From Elusimicrobium minutum Pei191 (GTDB taxonomy: Bacteria > Elusimicrobiota > Elusimicrobia > Elusimicrobiales > Elusimicrobiaceae): 64,000 nucleotides of DNA. The DNA lies in the NCBI RefSeq assembly GCF_000020145.1, contig NC_010644.1, positions 682,001 to 746,000 of the forward strand. Direction: 5' to 3'. The notes beneath the pieces are model-generated. The model was not told where the DNA came from, searched no databases, and saw only the letters and a list, made by a program, of their open reading frames with translations. Positions 8,776-17,378 of this stretch are shown here, piece by piece. The translations under genes and the position numbers were made by a program. Numbering within the stretch: position 1 is the stretch's first letter; every line of letters starts with the position of its first letter.

Positions 8776-8805
8776 AAAAAGCCCCGCTGTCCGGCGGGGC
8801 TTTTT
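8776..8805. terminator. Bidirectional intrinsic terminator
   Basis: A GC-rich 7-bp stem (8781-8787 with 8794-8800), extended by A5/T5 on the flanks, with a 6-nt loop. It lies between convergent folP and folE. Confidence 0.9.
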
Positions 8806-8822
8806 ATGCTAAAACAAAGTTG

Positions 8823-9449
8823 TTAATTGGCTTGTATAAAGTCCAAAAACTCTCCCCTTACTTCAGGTTTTTTAAACACGCCTCTTATAGCGCTGGTTAT
8901 CATAACGGCGTTATGTTTTTCAACCCCTCTGCTGCAAACGCACATATGTCTTGCTTTACAAACAACCATTACTCCTAAGGGATTTAAGTGCTGCATTAAG
9001 GAGTCCGCTATATCGGCGGAAAGCTTTTCCTGTATCTGTAATCTGCGGGAAAATACTTCAACAAGCCTTGCCAGTTTTGATACGCCCAAAACTCTTTTGT
9101 TGGGAAGATAACCTATGCTTATCGTGCCGAAAAACGGCTGAAAATGATGCTCGCAGGTAGAATAAAATTCAATATCTTTTAAAATAACCATTTCATCGCA
9201 GGAGCCTTCCACAAAAGTTTTTAGAACGCTTTCTGGCTTTTGTTTATACCCGCCAAAAATTTTTTCCCAGCTTTTTACTATCCTGTGCGGGGTTTCCTGC
9301 AAACCTTCACGGTTGGGATTGTCGCCGATGTAGGCAAGCATTTCGCGGATATTTTTCTCAATATGCTCTTTGGTTACGGTATTTTTGCGAATTTGTGAGT
9401 TTGAAGGCTTAGCCTTAGAAAAGGATTTTCTTTTATCAGTTTTACGCAT
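8823..9449 (-). CDS. folE: GTP cyclohydrolase I
   Basis: A 208-residue protein. Zinc ligands appear as STCEHH and the later CVCSRG; GDNPNREGLQETPHR and FYSTCEHHFQPFFG are family blocks. The enzyme opens GTP to 7,8-dihydroneopterin triphosphate, the precursor of both folate and queuosine. The ATG at 9449 puts a basic tail of about 25 residues inside queE: the two frames overlap by 76 bp. No nearer ATG, GTG or TTG exists in the frame before the conserved VTKEHIEKNIREML block, so the overlap looks real. It is the last gene of a minus-strand operon DUF1189-queD-queE-folE. Confidence 0.93.
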   Translation of the reverse strand: MRKTDKRKSFSKAKPSNSQIRKNTVTKEHIEKNIREMLAYIGDNPNREGLQETPHRIVKSWEKIFGGYKQKPESVLKTFVEGSCDEMVILKDIEFYSTCEHHFQPFFGTISIGYLPNKRVLGVSKLARLVEVFSRRLQIQEKLSADIADSLMQHLNPLGVMVVCKARHMCVCSRGVEKHNAVMITSAIRGVFKKPEVRGEFLDFIQAN

Positions 9450-9982
9450 AAATCTATATTCTCCTGTTTGTTGCTTTCGGGCTGTAAATAAATAAGTCTG
9501 CCTTCTGAAGCATAGTTGAAATACTTTTTCAAATCCGAAATATCAGTATCCTGGCCGACTACAATTTTAATAACATGCGCGCTTTTAAGCATGTTCGGGT
9601 CAACGTAAGTTTTTGGCGACACTGTTAAATTATCAACGCCTTGGGCGTCAAAATATATAGAGCCGTTTGTTTCAATATGCACTTTAAGGCCGGCTTGTTT
9701 TAAACTTTTTATAAGAGCGCAAATGTCCTGCTCGGCGGGCTCGCCGCCTGTTATAATTACAATTTTTGAAGGGTATTTTTTTACTTCTTTAATAATTTCT
9801 TCCGAAGTCATTACAAAATTTTCTTTAAAATCCGTATCGCAAAAAGAGCACCCCATCAAGCAGCCGCTTAACCTTACAAAAACGGCCGCAGTTCCCGTAT
9901 ACATGCCTTCGCCCTGAAGCGAATAAAAAATCTCAGTAAGCTTGAAAGATGGCGCTTGCATTTTCATTTTCCCAAAGCTCAA
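9374..9982 (-). CDS. queE: 7-carboxy-7-deazaguanine synthase (radical SAM)
   Basis: A 202-residue protein with the QueE start EIFYSLQGEG and a radical-SAM cluster CLMGCSFC (C-x3-C-x2-C), as in canonical QueE, followed by DTDF. The TGGEPA block is the SAM-binding GGE motif. It converts CPH4, the QueD product, into 7-carboxy-7-deazaguanine for queuosine-type deazapurines. It overlaps queD by up to 50 bp and folE by 76 bp. ATG codons at residues 6 and 8 could be the true start and would shorten the queD overlap. queC and queF are not in the window. Confidence 0.93.
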   Translation of the reverse strand: MSFGKMKMQAPSFKLTEIFYSLQGEGMYTGTAAVFVRLSGCLMGCSFCDTDFKENFVMTSEEIIKEVKKYPSKIVIITGGEPAEQDICALIKSLKQAGLKVHIETNGSIYFDAQGVDNLTVSPKTYVDPNMLKSAHVIKIVVGQDTDISDLKKYFNYASEGRLIYLQPESNKQENIDLCVKLIKENPFLRLSLQTHKFAKIP

Positions 9983-10280
9983 CCTGTTTTAGTTTTAACC
10001 CGCGCTGGGTAAGCAGTTTTGCAGCATTGTCATAAATATATTTAACCATGTTTTCCGCGGTAGGGTTTTGTACAAAATCATTAAGGTATTTATGGTCGGG
10101 CAAAACAGAGTCAAGCAGCGGTTTTAAAGTTTTAAAATCTTCCACCATACCGCTTTCTTTTGTTTCACCTTCAATAATAAATTCAACAACCCAGGTGTGT
10201 CCGTGCAGATTATTACATTCGCCGTCATAATCCGGCAGACGGTGGGCCGAGCTGAATTTTCTTTTTAATTTAAGCAGCAT
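9933..10280 (-). CDS. queD: 6-carboxy-5,6,7,8-tetrahydropterin synthase
   Basis: A 115-residue protein of the PTPS/QueD family. Zinc ligands are the His in SAHRLP and the two in LHGH. The catalytic Cys is in GECNNLHGH, and the pterin-binding Glu lies near the C-terminus in VELWENENAS. It acts on dihydroneopterin triphosphate made by FolE and hands CPH4 to QueE, so folE-queE-queD form a three-step pathway in one operon, in reverse order of reaction. The start overlaps the upstream gene by 11 bp. Confidence 0.93.
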   Translation of the reverse strand: MLLKLKRKFSSAHRLPDYDGECNNLHGHTWVVEFIIEGETKESGMVEDFKTLKPLLDSVLPDHKYLNDFVQNPTAENMVKYIYDNAAKLLTQRGLKLKQVELWENENASAIFQAY

Positions 10281-11055
10281 TTTGGTTAATCTCCTTTTTA
10301 GGATAATGGTTTAAAATCTGTTGCATATATAAAGCGCTTAAAATGAGCTGCGGTATAAAAAAGTTTACAGATACCCCGGGGATAAAGAATAAAAGGTAAA
10401 ATGCAATTAAAACAGGTACCTGTATGTAAACGGCGGTTTTAAATAACTGCGGGCCTGTAATAGCTCTTTTCATTATAGCAGCCATTATATAGCCGGCAAA
10501 CAAACTGCTCGCTATCCAAAACACTAAGGAGAACACAAAACTTACAGGCACTATAATAAATATTGTTATGACAGCCGCTTTTTTTATGAAATTTCCGTAG
10601 GTATTCCAAATTTCTTCCCCTGTTGTTCTGGGAATATTTTTGGCGTTCCCGGAGGAAAAAGTTTTTCTTTCCACGCTAATTGAATTTTTAATTATATATA
10701 CTTCTTTTTTTGTTAATACCGCTACGGTGCTTGTGTTTAACATATCCGTAATTGAAGGGGGGAATTGAAGCTCCGGTTCATACTTGATATTAACGCCCAT
10801 ACCGGGGATTTCCAGTGTAGCGGGCTGTCCGTCATTTACAAGCAGTTGTCCGTTTTTTAATTCCACATCAGGTATATTACGCACAAAAACTTCAAGCTTT
10901 TGGGCTGCGGACATAGAAAGAAGCAAAGACGTGGCTATAGAAAAAAACACAATTGCTAGAAATATATATAATGCCGCATGTTTGCCGCTTCTTTTTGCCA
11001 TTTCTTTATAATGTTTAAAATTGTAAAGCGATTTAAACATATCTGTAATAACCAT
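10270..11055 (-). CDS. DUF1189-family integral membrane protein
   Basis: A 261-residue membrane protein. One helix lies near residues 28-48, then an extracytoplasmic segment of about 100 residues, then three hydrophobic segments in the C-terminal part (about 155-245). The FKSLYNF start and the overall plan match DUF1189 proteins, which have no established function. It is the first gene of the operon with queD, queE and folE, overlapping queD by 11 bp. The link to deazapurine synthesis is positional only. Minus-strand TATACT at 11113-11108 could be its -10. Confidence 0.75.
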   Translation of the reverse strand: MVITDMFKSLYNFKHYKEMAKRSGKHAALYIFLAIVFFSIATSLLLSMSAAQKLEVFVRNIPDVELKNGQLLVNDGQPATLEIPGMGVNIKYEPELQFPPSITDMLNTSTVAVLTKKEVYIIKNSISVERKTFSSGNAKNIPRTTGEEIWNTYGNFIKKAAVITIFIIVPVSFVFSLVFWIASSLFAGYIMAAIMKRAITGPQLFKTAVYIQVPVLIAFYLLFFIPGVSVNFFIPQLILSALYMQQILNHYPKKEINQNAA

Positions 11056-11091
11056 AATAATCTCCGCGGGATTAAAAAAAAATCCTCTTCA

Positions 11092-11113
11092 TATAATGTA
11101 TACTAAAAGTATA
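11092..11113. promoter_or_regulatory. Divergent promoter region with TATACT palindrome
   Basis: On the plus strand TATAAT is at 11092-11097, facing the macroglobulin gene. A palindrome TATACT-AAA-AGTATA (11099-11113) gives a -10-like hexamer on each strand. No good -35 is seen. A related palindrome precedes the lipoprotein gene at 7343. Confidence 0.45.
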
Positions 11114-11160
11114 TAAAATTTAAAAGAATTTAGTTTTTTGCCGCTATATAAGGCATATAT

Positions 11161-11165
11161 GGGAG
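11161..11165 (+). promoter_or_regulatory. Ribosome binding site of the macroglobulin gene
   Basis: GGGAG ends 7 bp before the ATG at 11173 and supports this start ahead of the signal peptide. Confidence 0.7.
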
Positions 11166-11172
11166 ATATTTA

Positions 11173-14100
11173 ATGCTAAAAAAGATATTGTCTTTGTTTG
11201 TACTTCTGTTTTCAACGGCGCTTTACGCCCAGCAGAGCGGGTTAAGCGTTATTTCTTACAGTCCTAAAAATAATATGTACAGTACGTCAATGGTGGCAAT
11301 AAACGTTACTTTTAACAAACCTGTTATTAAATTAAGCGATTCTTCCCAATTTGGCGAGATGCCCTGCCCTATCGAACTTAGCCCTGCCGCCGCAGGCAAC
11401 TGCCGTTGGACGGGTACGCAAACGGTTACCTTTGAGGCTAAAACACTTATGCCTTCCACAGAATATACTGTAACCGTGTTAGATAACTTTAAATCGGAAA
11501 TAAGCGGTGAAAAGCTTGGCAAAAATTTTACATGGACATTTAGAACCCCCCGTATATATGTTAGCACCGTAGCTCCTTACAAAAATGAAAGATGGGTCAA
11601 TTTAAACCCCACTATTTTTTTAATTTTCAATCAAGGTATTAACCCCCAAACCTCGCAAAATAAAATACATCTATTAGATGATAAAAATAATCCCGTTTCA
11701 TTTAAAGCCGTAAGGCCTTCTAAAGAAGCTTTAAAAGAGGCTGGATACTCCTATTATGATCCGGAAAGGGTTATAGCGCTTACTTTATATTCTTATTTAC
11801 AAATGAATAGTGAATATAAAATAAAAGTGGAAAAAGGCGTTATGGGCGAACAAGGAACCCTAGGTACGGAGGCGGAGTTTAATTCCTCTTTCTTTACATT
11901 TCCTCCTTTAACTTTTAAAAAGGTAAAAATGCCGCAATGCCTTCCTGGCGCTTTGGAAATTTTTCTTTCCAACCCTGTGGAAATGTCTGCCCTTCTTGAT
12001 CATATAACCATTTCCCCCGAAGTCAAAACCAGGGAAATCACGGAAGACCAAGCCCGTTTTACAGGCAACCTTTACAGCAGTGAAAATTCCGTCTATTTTT
12101 CTTTAAACATGTTCGATTTTGAGCCTGAAAAAAAATATTCTGTAACCTTAAAAAAAGGCCTTAAGGATATTTACGGAAATGTTTTAGAATCTTCCGTAAC
12201 TGAAAAAATAAAATACCCCGCGTATTGCCAAAACCTTACCACAAAGGGCGGCTTTGGCGTTATGGAAAGTTATTTGCCCGCGCGTTACCCGGTTACTTTA
12301 ATTAACGTGCATGAAACGTACTATAACTTTGAAAAACTTTCCACGCCCGCTGATTTCATTTCTTTTTACCATAGTAAAGACCGTTATTGTAACAGAAACT
12401 ATACCACGTCCGGCAACCTTTATAAATTTAATATTGCAAGAAATAAAACGCATCATACATATTTTGATTTAGACCGGCTGCTTGATAACCCCAAAGGTTT
12501 TGTTTACGGTGAAGTTATTAATAAAAGGGAGCAAAGTTACTCACCAACATGCAAGCAACCCTCTTTTAGCAATATTACCGACCTTGGTTTAACATTTAAA
12601 ACCAGCCCGGACAACAGTTTAATTTGGGTTACGGACCTTAAAGAAGGCAAACCCGCCGCCGGCAAAAAAGTTGAAATTTTTGATTCAAACGGCAACAGCG
12701 TTTGGGCCGGAACTTCTGATAAAAACGGTTTTGCTTTAGCCGACGGATGGAAGGATTTTGACCTGTCTTCCTACTCAAGATGGGAAAAACCTGTCCTTTA
12801 CGCCGCAGCCTATTCGGACGGAGGCGACGCTATTATCTCCAGTAATTGGACGGAAGGCATTGAGCCGTGGCGTTTTAACATTAATTATGAATGGTCCCCG
12901 CAGGTTTTTAATTACCGCGCGGCAATGTTTTTTGACCGTGATATTTTAAAACCTGGAGAAAAGGTGCGTCTTAAAGGCGTTGTGAGAAAGCTTGAAAACG
13001 GTGATTGGAACCTGGCGTCCGAGTTTAAAAACGGCACTCTTACAGTGTCTGACTCGCGCGGTAAAGAAATGCTTAATGAAACGCTTGGCATTGACCAGCG
13101 TTTCGGCACATTTGAAACCGTTATAGAAATACCTTCTTCTTCACCTACGGGCCATTATTCCGTAAACTTCCAAACAAAAAACGGTGATTTATCCGCTTCT
13201 GATTACAAAACTTTCCGCGTGGAAACGGTTAAAGAAGCAACTTTTAAAGTAACTTTAAATACGGACAAAGATAATTACTTTGTTAAAGATAAAGCGGAAA
13301 TTACCGTTGACGGCGCCTATATGTTTGGCGGAGCTATGGGGGCGGCACCGGCGGCATTATCCGTAAGATACGCTAATAGTTCTTATACCAATAAAAACTT
13401 TGAAGGTTATAACTTTGGCGGAAATTATGAAGAATACGACAGCAATTACACCACTTTGGAAGGTTCTTTGGACGATAAAGGAAGATATGAAACTAAAGTA
13501 GAAATACCTTCTTTTTCAACCCCTAAAACAATGTATATTGAAGCGGGTTTAACCGCGCCGGACAGGCAGCGTCTATTTGCCAGAAGGAGCGTCAGCGTTC
13601 ATCCTGCGGATTTTTATTTAGGTCTAAAAACTCCGGAAGGATATTATTTTGAAGTTAATAAGCCTTATAAAACACATGTTATTGCCGTAGCGCCCGATAC
13701 CGGTAAAATGGTTGAAGACGTTAAAGGCACCGTTAAAATAACGCGTAAAGAGTATTTCAGCGTAAGAAAAACGGGTGTTAACGGCCGCTTGCAATGGGTT
13801 AATGAGGAAAACGTTACCGAAGTGGGGGAATATCCTTTCACTATCGGTAAAAAAGGTTATGATTTTGAACTTACTCCTTCAGAATCCGGTTCTTACGTGA
13901 TACAGTTTAAAGCTTCCGACTCTAAAGGAAGAGAAGTTGTTAACTCTATTAATGTATTTGTGTCTGGCAAAGGCGGCGGATATTGGGAAAAAAGCGATGA
14001 TGATATTATAAAACTTCTCGCCGATAAAAAGAGCTATAAAGTAGGCGATAAGGCTAAAATTATGGTCCAGTCCCCTTATGAATCAGCTATCGCTTTAGTA

Positions 14101-16791
14101 ACTGTTGAGCGTGAAAATATAATGGAAAAGTTTACCGTCAACCTTAAAGGCGGCAGCGATTCCTTTACCCTGCCTATAAAGGACGAATATGTCCCCAACG
14201 CTTTTATAAGCGTAGTTGTAATCCAAGGCAGAAGCGGCGAAAACAAATATGACGACGAGGGCCTTGATATAGGTAAGCCTCAGACGAAAATAGGCTACGC
14301 CAATATTACCGTTGAAACCGAAACAAGAAAAATTAAAACGAAAGTAACAACGGACAAAGATACTTACCAACCGGGCGAAACCGTAAAAATAGACGTGCAT
14401 ACAACCGTAAAAGGCAACAATATTTCCGCCAATACTGCGATATTTGTAGTAGACGAAGGTATTTTAGCTTTAACCGGTTATTCCACGCCTGATTTATTAA
14501 AAGAGTTCTACGGCCCCCGTGCCTTGGGCGTAGGCACCGTTGACAGTAGAATTTACGTTATAGGCCAGCGTTCTTACGGTGAAAAAGGCGAAAACAGCGG
14601 CGGAGGCGGCGGAGAGGACAATAAACTCGGCGGCGTTGACTTGCGCTCTAATTTTGACGCGGCGCCTTACTGGAATACAGTAATCACTGACGCTAAAGGC
14701 AAAGCAAGCGTTTCGTTTAAACTGCCTGATAATTTAACAAAATTCCGTGTAATGGCTGTCGCGGTCGGCAAGAAGGAGTTTGGCTCCGGCGATACAAACA
14801 TAACCGTAAATAAACCCGTTATGATTAAACCCAGCCTGCCCAGATTTGCCAGATTGGGCGACGCTTTTAAATGCGGTGTGGTTGTTTATAACCGCGACGC
14901 TAAAGAAGGCATTACCGTAAGCGGTGAAGTTACCGGCGGCATAGCCATGATTGGTGAAAGCGTTATAAAAGAAGAGATAGCTAAAGGCGGTTTTAAAGAA
15001 ATACTTTGGGATTGCCAGGCGGTATCTCACGAAAACGCGCAGTTTACTTTCAAAGCTGTCAGCGGCAAAAATTCGGACGGTTTGCTGTGGCCCGTTACAA
15101 TTAATAATATTGAAAAATACCAAACTTTGGCCACCAGCGGCATTGTTGACGATAAACAGGTAAAAGAAGGTATGAAAAGGCCTTCCTCTTCTTATATTCC
15201 TTTCGCAAATAACAGGGCGGAGTTTGTTCTTTCTTCAACCGCGCTTGTGGACATAAGAGGCGGCATTCTTTACCTGCTTTCATATCCTTACGGCTGTCTT
15301 GAGCAAAAAATGTCAAAGGTTTTCCCTATTATCGCGGCGCAGACAATAGTTGACGACTTTAATTTAGGTGATATAACCAAACTTAAAGAAAGCGTACAAA
15401 AGGTTCTCAATGACCTTTCCCTTTACCAAAACGCAAGCGGTGGGTTCGGATATTGGACAAGCCGACCTCAGGCAGACCCGTATATAACCGTTTACACTCT
15501 TGAAGTGGCGCATATGGCAAAAGCCAAAGGCTATAAGATTGACGAGGCCGTTATAAACAAAGCCGTTAAATGGCTGGAAAGCTATATGGCAGGCGGATAC
15601 CAGCAGGCGTTTGCCTATCCTTACAGCGTATCGGAAAATAAAACGGTAAAGGCTTATGCGTCTTACGTGTTGGCTTTATACGGTAAAAAAGGCACGGCCG
15701 CATTCTCTAAACTTTACGCGGACAGAGGCCAACTCACTTTAATGGCTAAGGCTCATTTACTTAAAACGGCCAAACTGCTTGGTAAAAATGATGAAGTAAA
15801 AGTTTTGGGCGACGACCTTATGAACTACGTAAAAGTGGCGCCTACAACCATGCACTTTGAAATTGAGGAAAGAATGCCATGGATACACGGCTCTAATTTA
15901 ACGGTGACCGCCGTTATACTTGACGCTATGCTTCAAGGGCAAAACGGATTTCCCGGTGATGAAAAAACCGTAAGATGGATACTAAAGCAAATAAGCCCCG
16001 AAGGAAACTGGCAAACAACCGCGGCGAATGCGGCTGTGTTTAGGGCTTTAAATTCCTATTACACGATTAAGGAAAGTGTGGAGCCTGACTTTACTGCCGA
16101 AATTAAAATAAATTCAGTTAAAGCCTGGACTGGCGGTTTTAAAGGAAGGGATTTAAATACAAAAACGGCAGTTGTTCCTTTTGATAATCTGTTTAATTCA
16201 AAGGGTGAAAGTAATATCATAATAAGAAAAGACGGCAAAGGAAGGCTGTATTATAATATGTACCAAATATACGCTCCTTTAAAGTTAGATACGCCCGTAA
16301 ACAGCGGTTTTACCGTTACAAGAACAATAACTCCTTTATATGGCGAAAAAGGAGCCGCGCTTAAAGCGGGGGAAAGAGCCACAATAACTCTTACCGTTAC
16401 AAGCAACCAAGACAGACCTTTTGTGGTGGTTGAGGACTTCCTTCCCGCCGGTTTGGAAATAGTTGATTCTTCCTTAGCTGTTGAATCACAGCGCGATGCG
16501 GATGTTTCTTTGGGGTATGATTACGAAGAATGCGAGGATTGTTATGAGCAGGAAGACGACGGCTACTACAGCGGCGAATACTACGTTTGGGGTGAACTTG
16601 GCCGTAATGAGAAATATGATGATCGCATAGCCATATTTGCCGACTACCTTACGAAAGGAACGCATACCTATAAGTATGTTGTGCAAGCTACAATGCCGGG
16701 GGTTTATACGTTCCCGGCGGCTTGGGCAAGCCAAATGTATGAGCCTGAAAACTTTGGCAGAAACACAACCCAAACTATAGAAATTAAATAA
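11173..16791 (+). CDS. Bacterial alpha-2-macroglobulin family protein
   Basis: An 1872-residue exported protein. A Sec signal peptide ends near LYAQ (about residue 20). An Ig-like Big_5 domain (about 25-120) is followed by the chain of macroglobulin MG/MG2-type domains. The thioester motif YGCLEQ has Cys1375 and Gln1378, and lies at the start of an alpha/alpha-barrel region with repeated GGFGYW-like helices. An acidic Tyr/Asp/Glu-rich stretch (about 1780-1805) precedes the C-terminal domain. Bacterial homologues (YfhM type) trap attacking proteases by covalent thioester linkage. The usual partner, penicillin-binding protein 1C, is not next to it here. The Shine-Dalgarno GGGAG (11161) is 7 bp before the ATG. 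It forms a single-gene unit with two tandem terminators. Confidence 0.93.
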   Translation: MLKKILSLFVLLFSTALYAQQSGLSVISYSPKNNMYSTSMVAINVTFNKPVIKLSDSSQFGEMPCPIELSPAAAGNCRWTGTQTVTFEAKTLMPSTEYTVTVLDNFKSEISGEKLGKNFTWTFRTPRIYVSTVAPYKNERWVNLNPTIFLIFNQGINPQTSQNKIHLLDDKNNPVSFKAVRPSKEALKEAGYSYYDPERVIALTLYSYLQMNSEYKIKVEKGVMGEQGTLGTEAEFNSSFFTFPPLTFKKVKMPQCLPGALEIFLSNPVEMSALLDHITISPEVKTREITEDQARFTGNLYSSENSVYFSLNMFDFEPEKKYSVTLKKGLKDIYGNVLESSVTEKIKYPAYCQNLTTKGGFGVMESYLPARYPVTLINVHETYYNFEKLSTPADFISFYHSKDRYCNRNYTTSGNLYKFNIARNKTHHTYFDLDRLLDNPKGFVYGEVINKREQSYSPTCKQPSFSNITDLGLTFKTSPDNSLIWVTDLKEGKPAAGKKVEIFDSNGNSVWAGTSDKNGFALADGWKDFDLSSYSRWEKPVLYAAAYSDGGDAIISSNWTEGIEPWRFNINYEWSPQVFNYRAAMFFDRDILKPGEKVRLKGVVRKLENGDWNLASEFKNGTLTVSDSRGKEMLNETLGIDQRFGTFETVIEIPSSSPTGHYSVNFQTKNGDLSASDYKTFRVETVKEATFKVTLNTDKDNYFVKDKAEITVDGAYMFGGAMGAAPAALSVRYANSSYTNKNFEGYNFGGNYEEYDSNYTTLEGSLDDKGRYETKVEIPSFSTPKTMYIEAGLTAPDRQRLFARRSVSVHPADFYLGLKTPEGYYFEVNKPYKTHVIAVAPDTGKMVEDVKGTVKITRKEYFSVRKTGVNGRLQWVNEENVTEVGEYPFTIGKKGYDFELTPSESGSYVIQFKASDSKGREVVNSINVFVSGKGGGYWEKSDDDIIKLLADKKSYKVGDKAKIMVQSPYESAIALVTVERENIMEKFTVNLKGGSDSFTLPIKDEYVPNAFISVVVIQGRSGENKYDDEGLDIGKPQTKIGYANITVETETRKIKTKVTTDKDTYQPGETVKIDVHTTVKGNNISANTAIFVVDEGILALTGYSTPDLLKEFYGPRALGVGTVDSRIYVIGQRSYGEKGENSGGGGGEDNKLGGVDLRSNFDAAPYWNTVITDAKGKASVSFKLPDNLTKFRVMAVAVGKKEFGSGDTNITVNKPVMIKPSLPRFARLGDAFKCGVVVYNRDAKEGITVSGEVTGGIAMIGESVIKEEIAKGGFKEILWDCQAVSHENAQFTFKAVSGKNSDGLLWPVTINNIEKYQTLATSGIVDDKQVKEGMKRPSSSYIPFANNRAEFVLSSTALVDIRGGILYLLSYPYGCLEQKMSKVFPIIAAQTIVDDFNLGDITKLKESVQKVLNDLSLYQNASGGFGYWTSRPQADPYITVYTLEVAHMAKAKGYKIDEAVINKAVKWLESYMAGGYQQAFAYPYSVSENKTVKAYASYVLALYGKKGTAAFSKLYADRGQLTLMAKAHLLKTAKLLGKNDEVKVLGDDLMNYVKVAPTTMHFEIEERMPWIHGSNLTVTAVILDAMLQGQNGFPGDEKTVRWILKQISPEGNWQTTAANAAVFRALNSYYTIKESVEPDFTAEIKINSVKAWTGGFKGRDLNTKTAVVPFDNLFNSKGESNIIIRKDGKGRLYYNMYQIYAPLKLDTPVNSGFTVTRTITPLYGEKGAALKAGERATITLTVTSNQDRPFVVVEDFLPAGLEIVDSSLAVESQRDADVSLGYDYEECEDCYEQEDDGYYSGEYYVWGELGRNEKYDDRIAIFADYLTKGTHTYKYVVQATMPGVYTFPAAWASQMYEPENFGRNTTQTIEIK

Positions 16792-16820
16792 AAAAAGCCC
16801 CGCTCAGGCGGGGCTTTTTT
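16791..16820 (+). terminator. Intrinsic terminator after the macroglobulin gene
   Basis: Stem 16797-16803 with 16808-16814, a 4-nt loop, A6 before and T6 after. It starts at the stop codon. Confidence 0.92.
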
Positions 16821-16822
16821 AT

Positions 16823-16851
16823 ATAAGCATTATTAACATAATAATGCTTAT
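16823..16851 (+). terminator. Second, tandem inverted repeat
   Basis: A perfect 13-bp AT-rich stem (16823-16835 with 16839-16851) with a 3-nt loop, followed by TTTT. It lies directly after the GC-rich terminator and may act as a back-up. Confidence 0.6.
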
Positions 16852-16903
16852 TTTTATGTTTGCCCGGTTTAAAATAATTGCCTGCTTTTCTTGCTAAATT
16901 TAA

Positions 16904-16992
16904 AACAAAACTAACATAAAAGTGTGATTGCATATAGGCCTTTTTTTTAGGACTTTTTTAGTTTAGCTTTTAAAAACAATGTTAGTTTTGTT
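16904..16992. repeat. Long inverted repeat upstream of giant gene 1
   Basis: A perfect 14-bp pair (16904-16917 with 16979-16992) encloses a 61-nt loop rich in T that includes ATAGGCC-T8. Confidence 0.65.
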
Positions 16993-17029
16993 AAACTCTC
17001 AGACGTGAAAAACATGCTTTTTTACCCGC

Positions 17030-17057
17030 TTGACTTTTTTGGCCTATGTAGTATCAT
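17030..17057 (+). promoter_or_regulatory. Sigma70-type promoter in the giant gene 1 leader
   Basis: TTGACT (17030-17035) and TATCAT (17052-17057) are 16 bp apart. The spacer contains TTTTTGGCCTATG, the core of the element shared with two other genes. It would give a leader of about 310 nt. Confidence 0.55.
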
Positions 17058-17190
17058 AAAAGAAACAGCATTGTTTATTAAGCGGAGATAGTTTGGACAT
17101 GTCTATTACAACAGTTATTTTTACAGATGTTTCTAACTTTTAAAAAACACCTAAATCTGGTTTTATCTTCGTATAAATTCTTTTTATAAT

Positions 17191-17222
17191 CCGGAAGGCA
17201 AAATGTCTTCAGGGTTTTTTTT
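17191..17222 (+). terminator. Weak terminator or attenuator in the giant gene 1 leader
   Basis: An imperfect CC-GAAG/CTTC-GG stem (17191-17197 with 17207-17213) precedes eight T. It is located between the proposed promoter and the gene. Confidence 0.35.
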
Positions 17223-17243
17223 GCAGTTAAATTTTATGTTAGT

Positions 17244-17284
17244 ATGGGGACCAAAAGGCCTATAGTTAAAATGGGTCTTAAGAC
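17244..17284 (+). promoter_or_regulatory. GGCCTAT palindromic element, site A
   Basis: It contains ATGGGGACC-AAAA-GGCCTATAG and then ATGGG with the perfect palindrome GTCTTAAGAC (17275-17284). Related words occur at 39662-39695 and 45606-45670. It may be an operator shared by three genes for exported proteins. Confidence 0.5.
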
Positions 17285-17378
17285 TCTTGTTAATAAGCGA
17301 TAAATATCGAATACTAAAAATAACACTATTTATTTATAAAAAACATATTAATAATTTAAAAAAGATTAGAGAAACATT

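Larger units (their letters stand above)
16852..17378 (+). other. Long structured leader region of giant gene 1
   Basis: No gene is seen in these 527 bases. They hold, in order: a long inverted repeat (16904-16917 with 16979-16992) enclosing a first ATAGGCC-T8 element (16934-16948); a sigma70-type promoter (17030-17057) with a second GGCCTAT in its spacer; a weak terminator-like hairpin (17191-17222); the main palindromic element (17244-17284); and an AT-rich stretch up to the start. The density of signals suggests that expression of giant gene 1 is controlled, possibly by attenuation. Confidence 0.6.
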
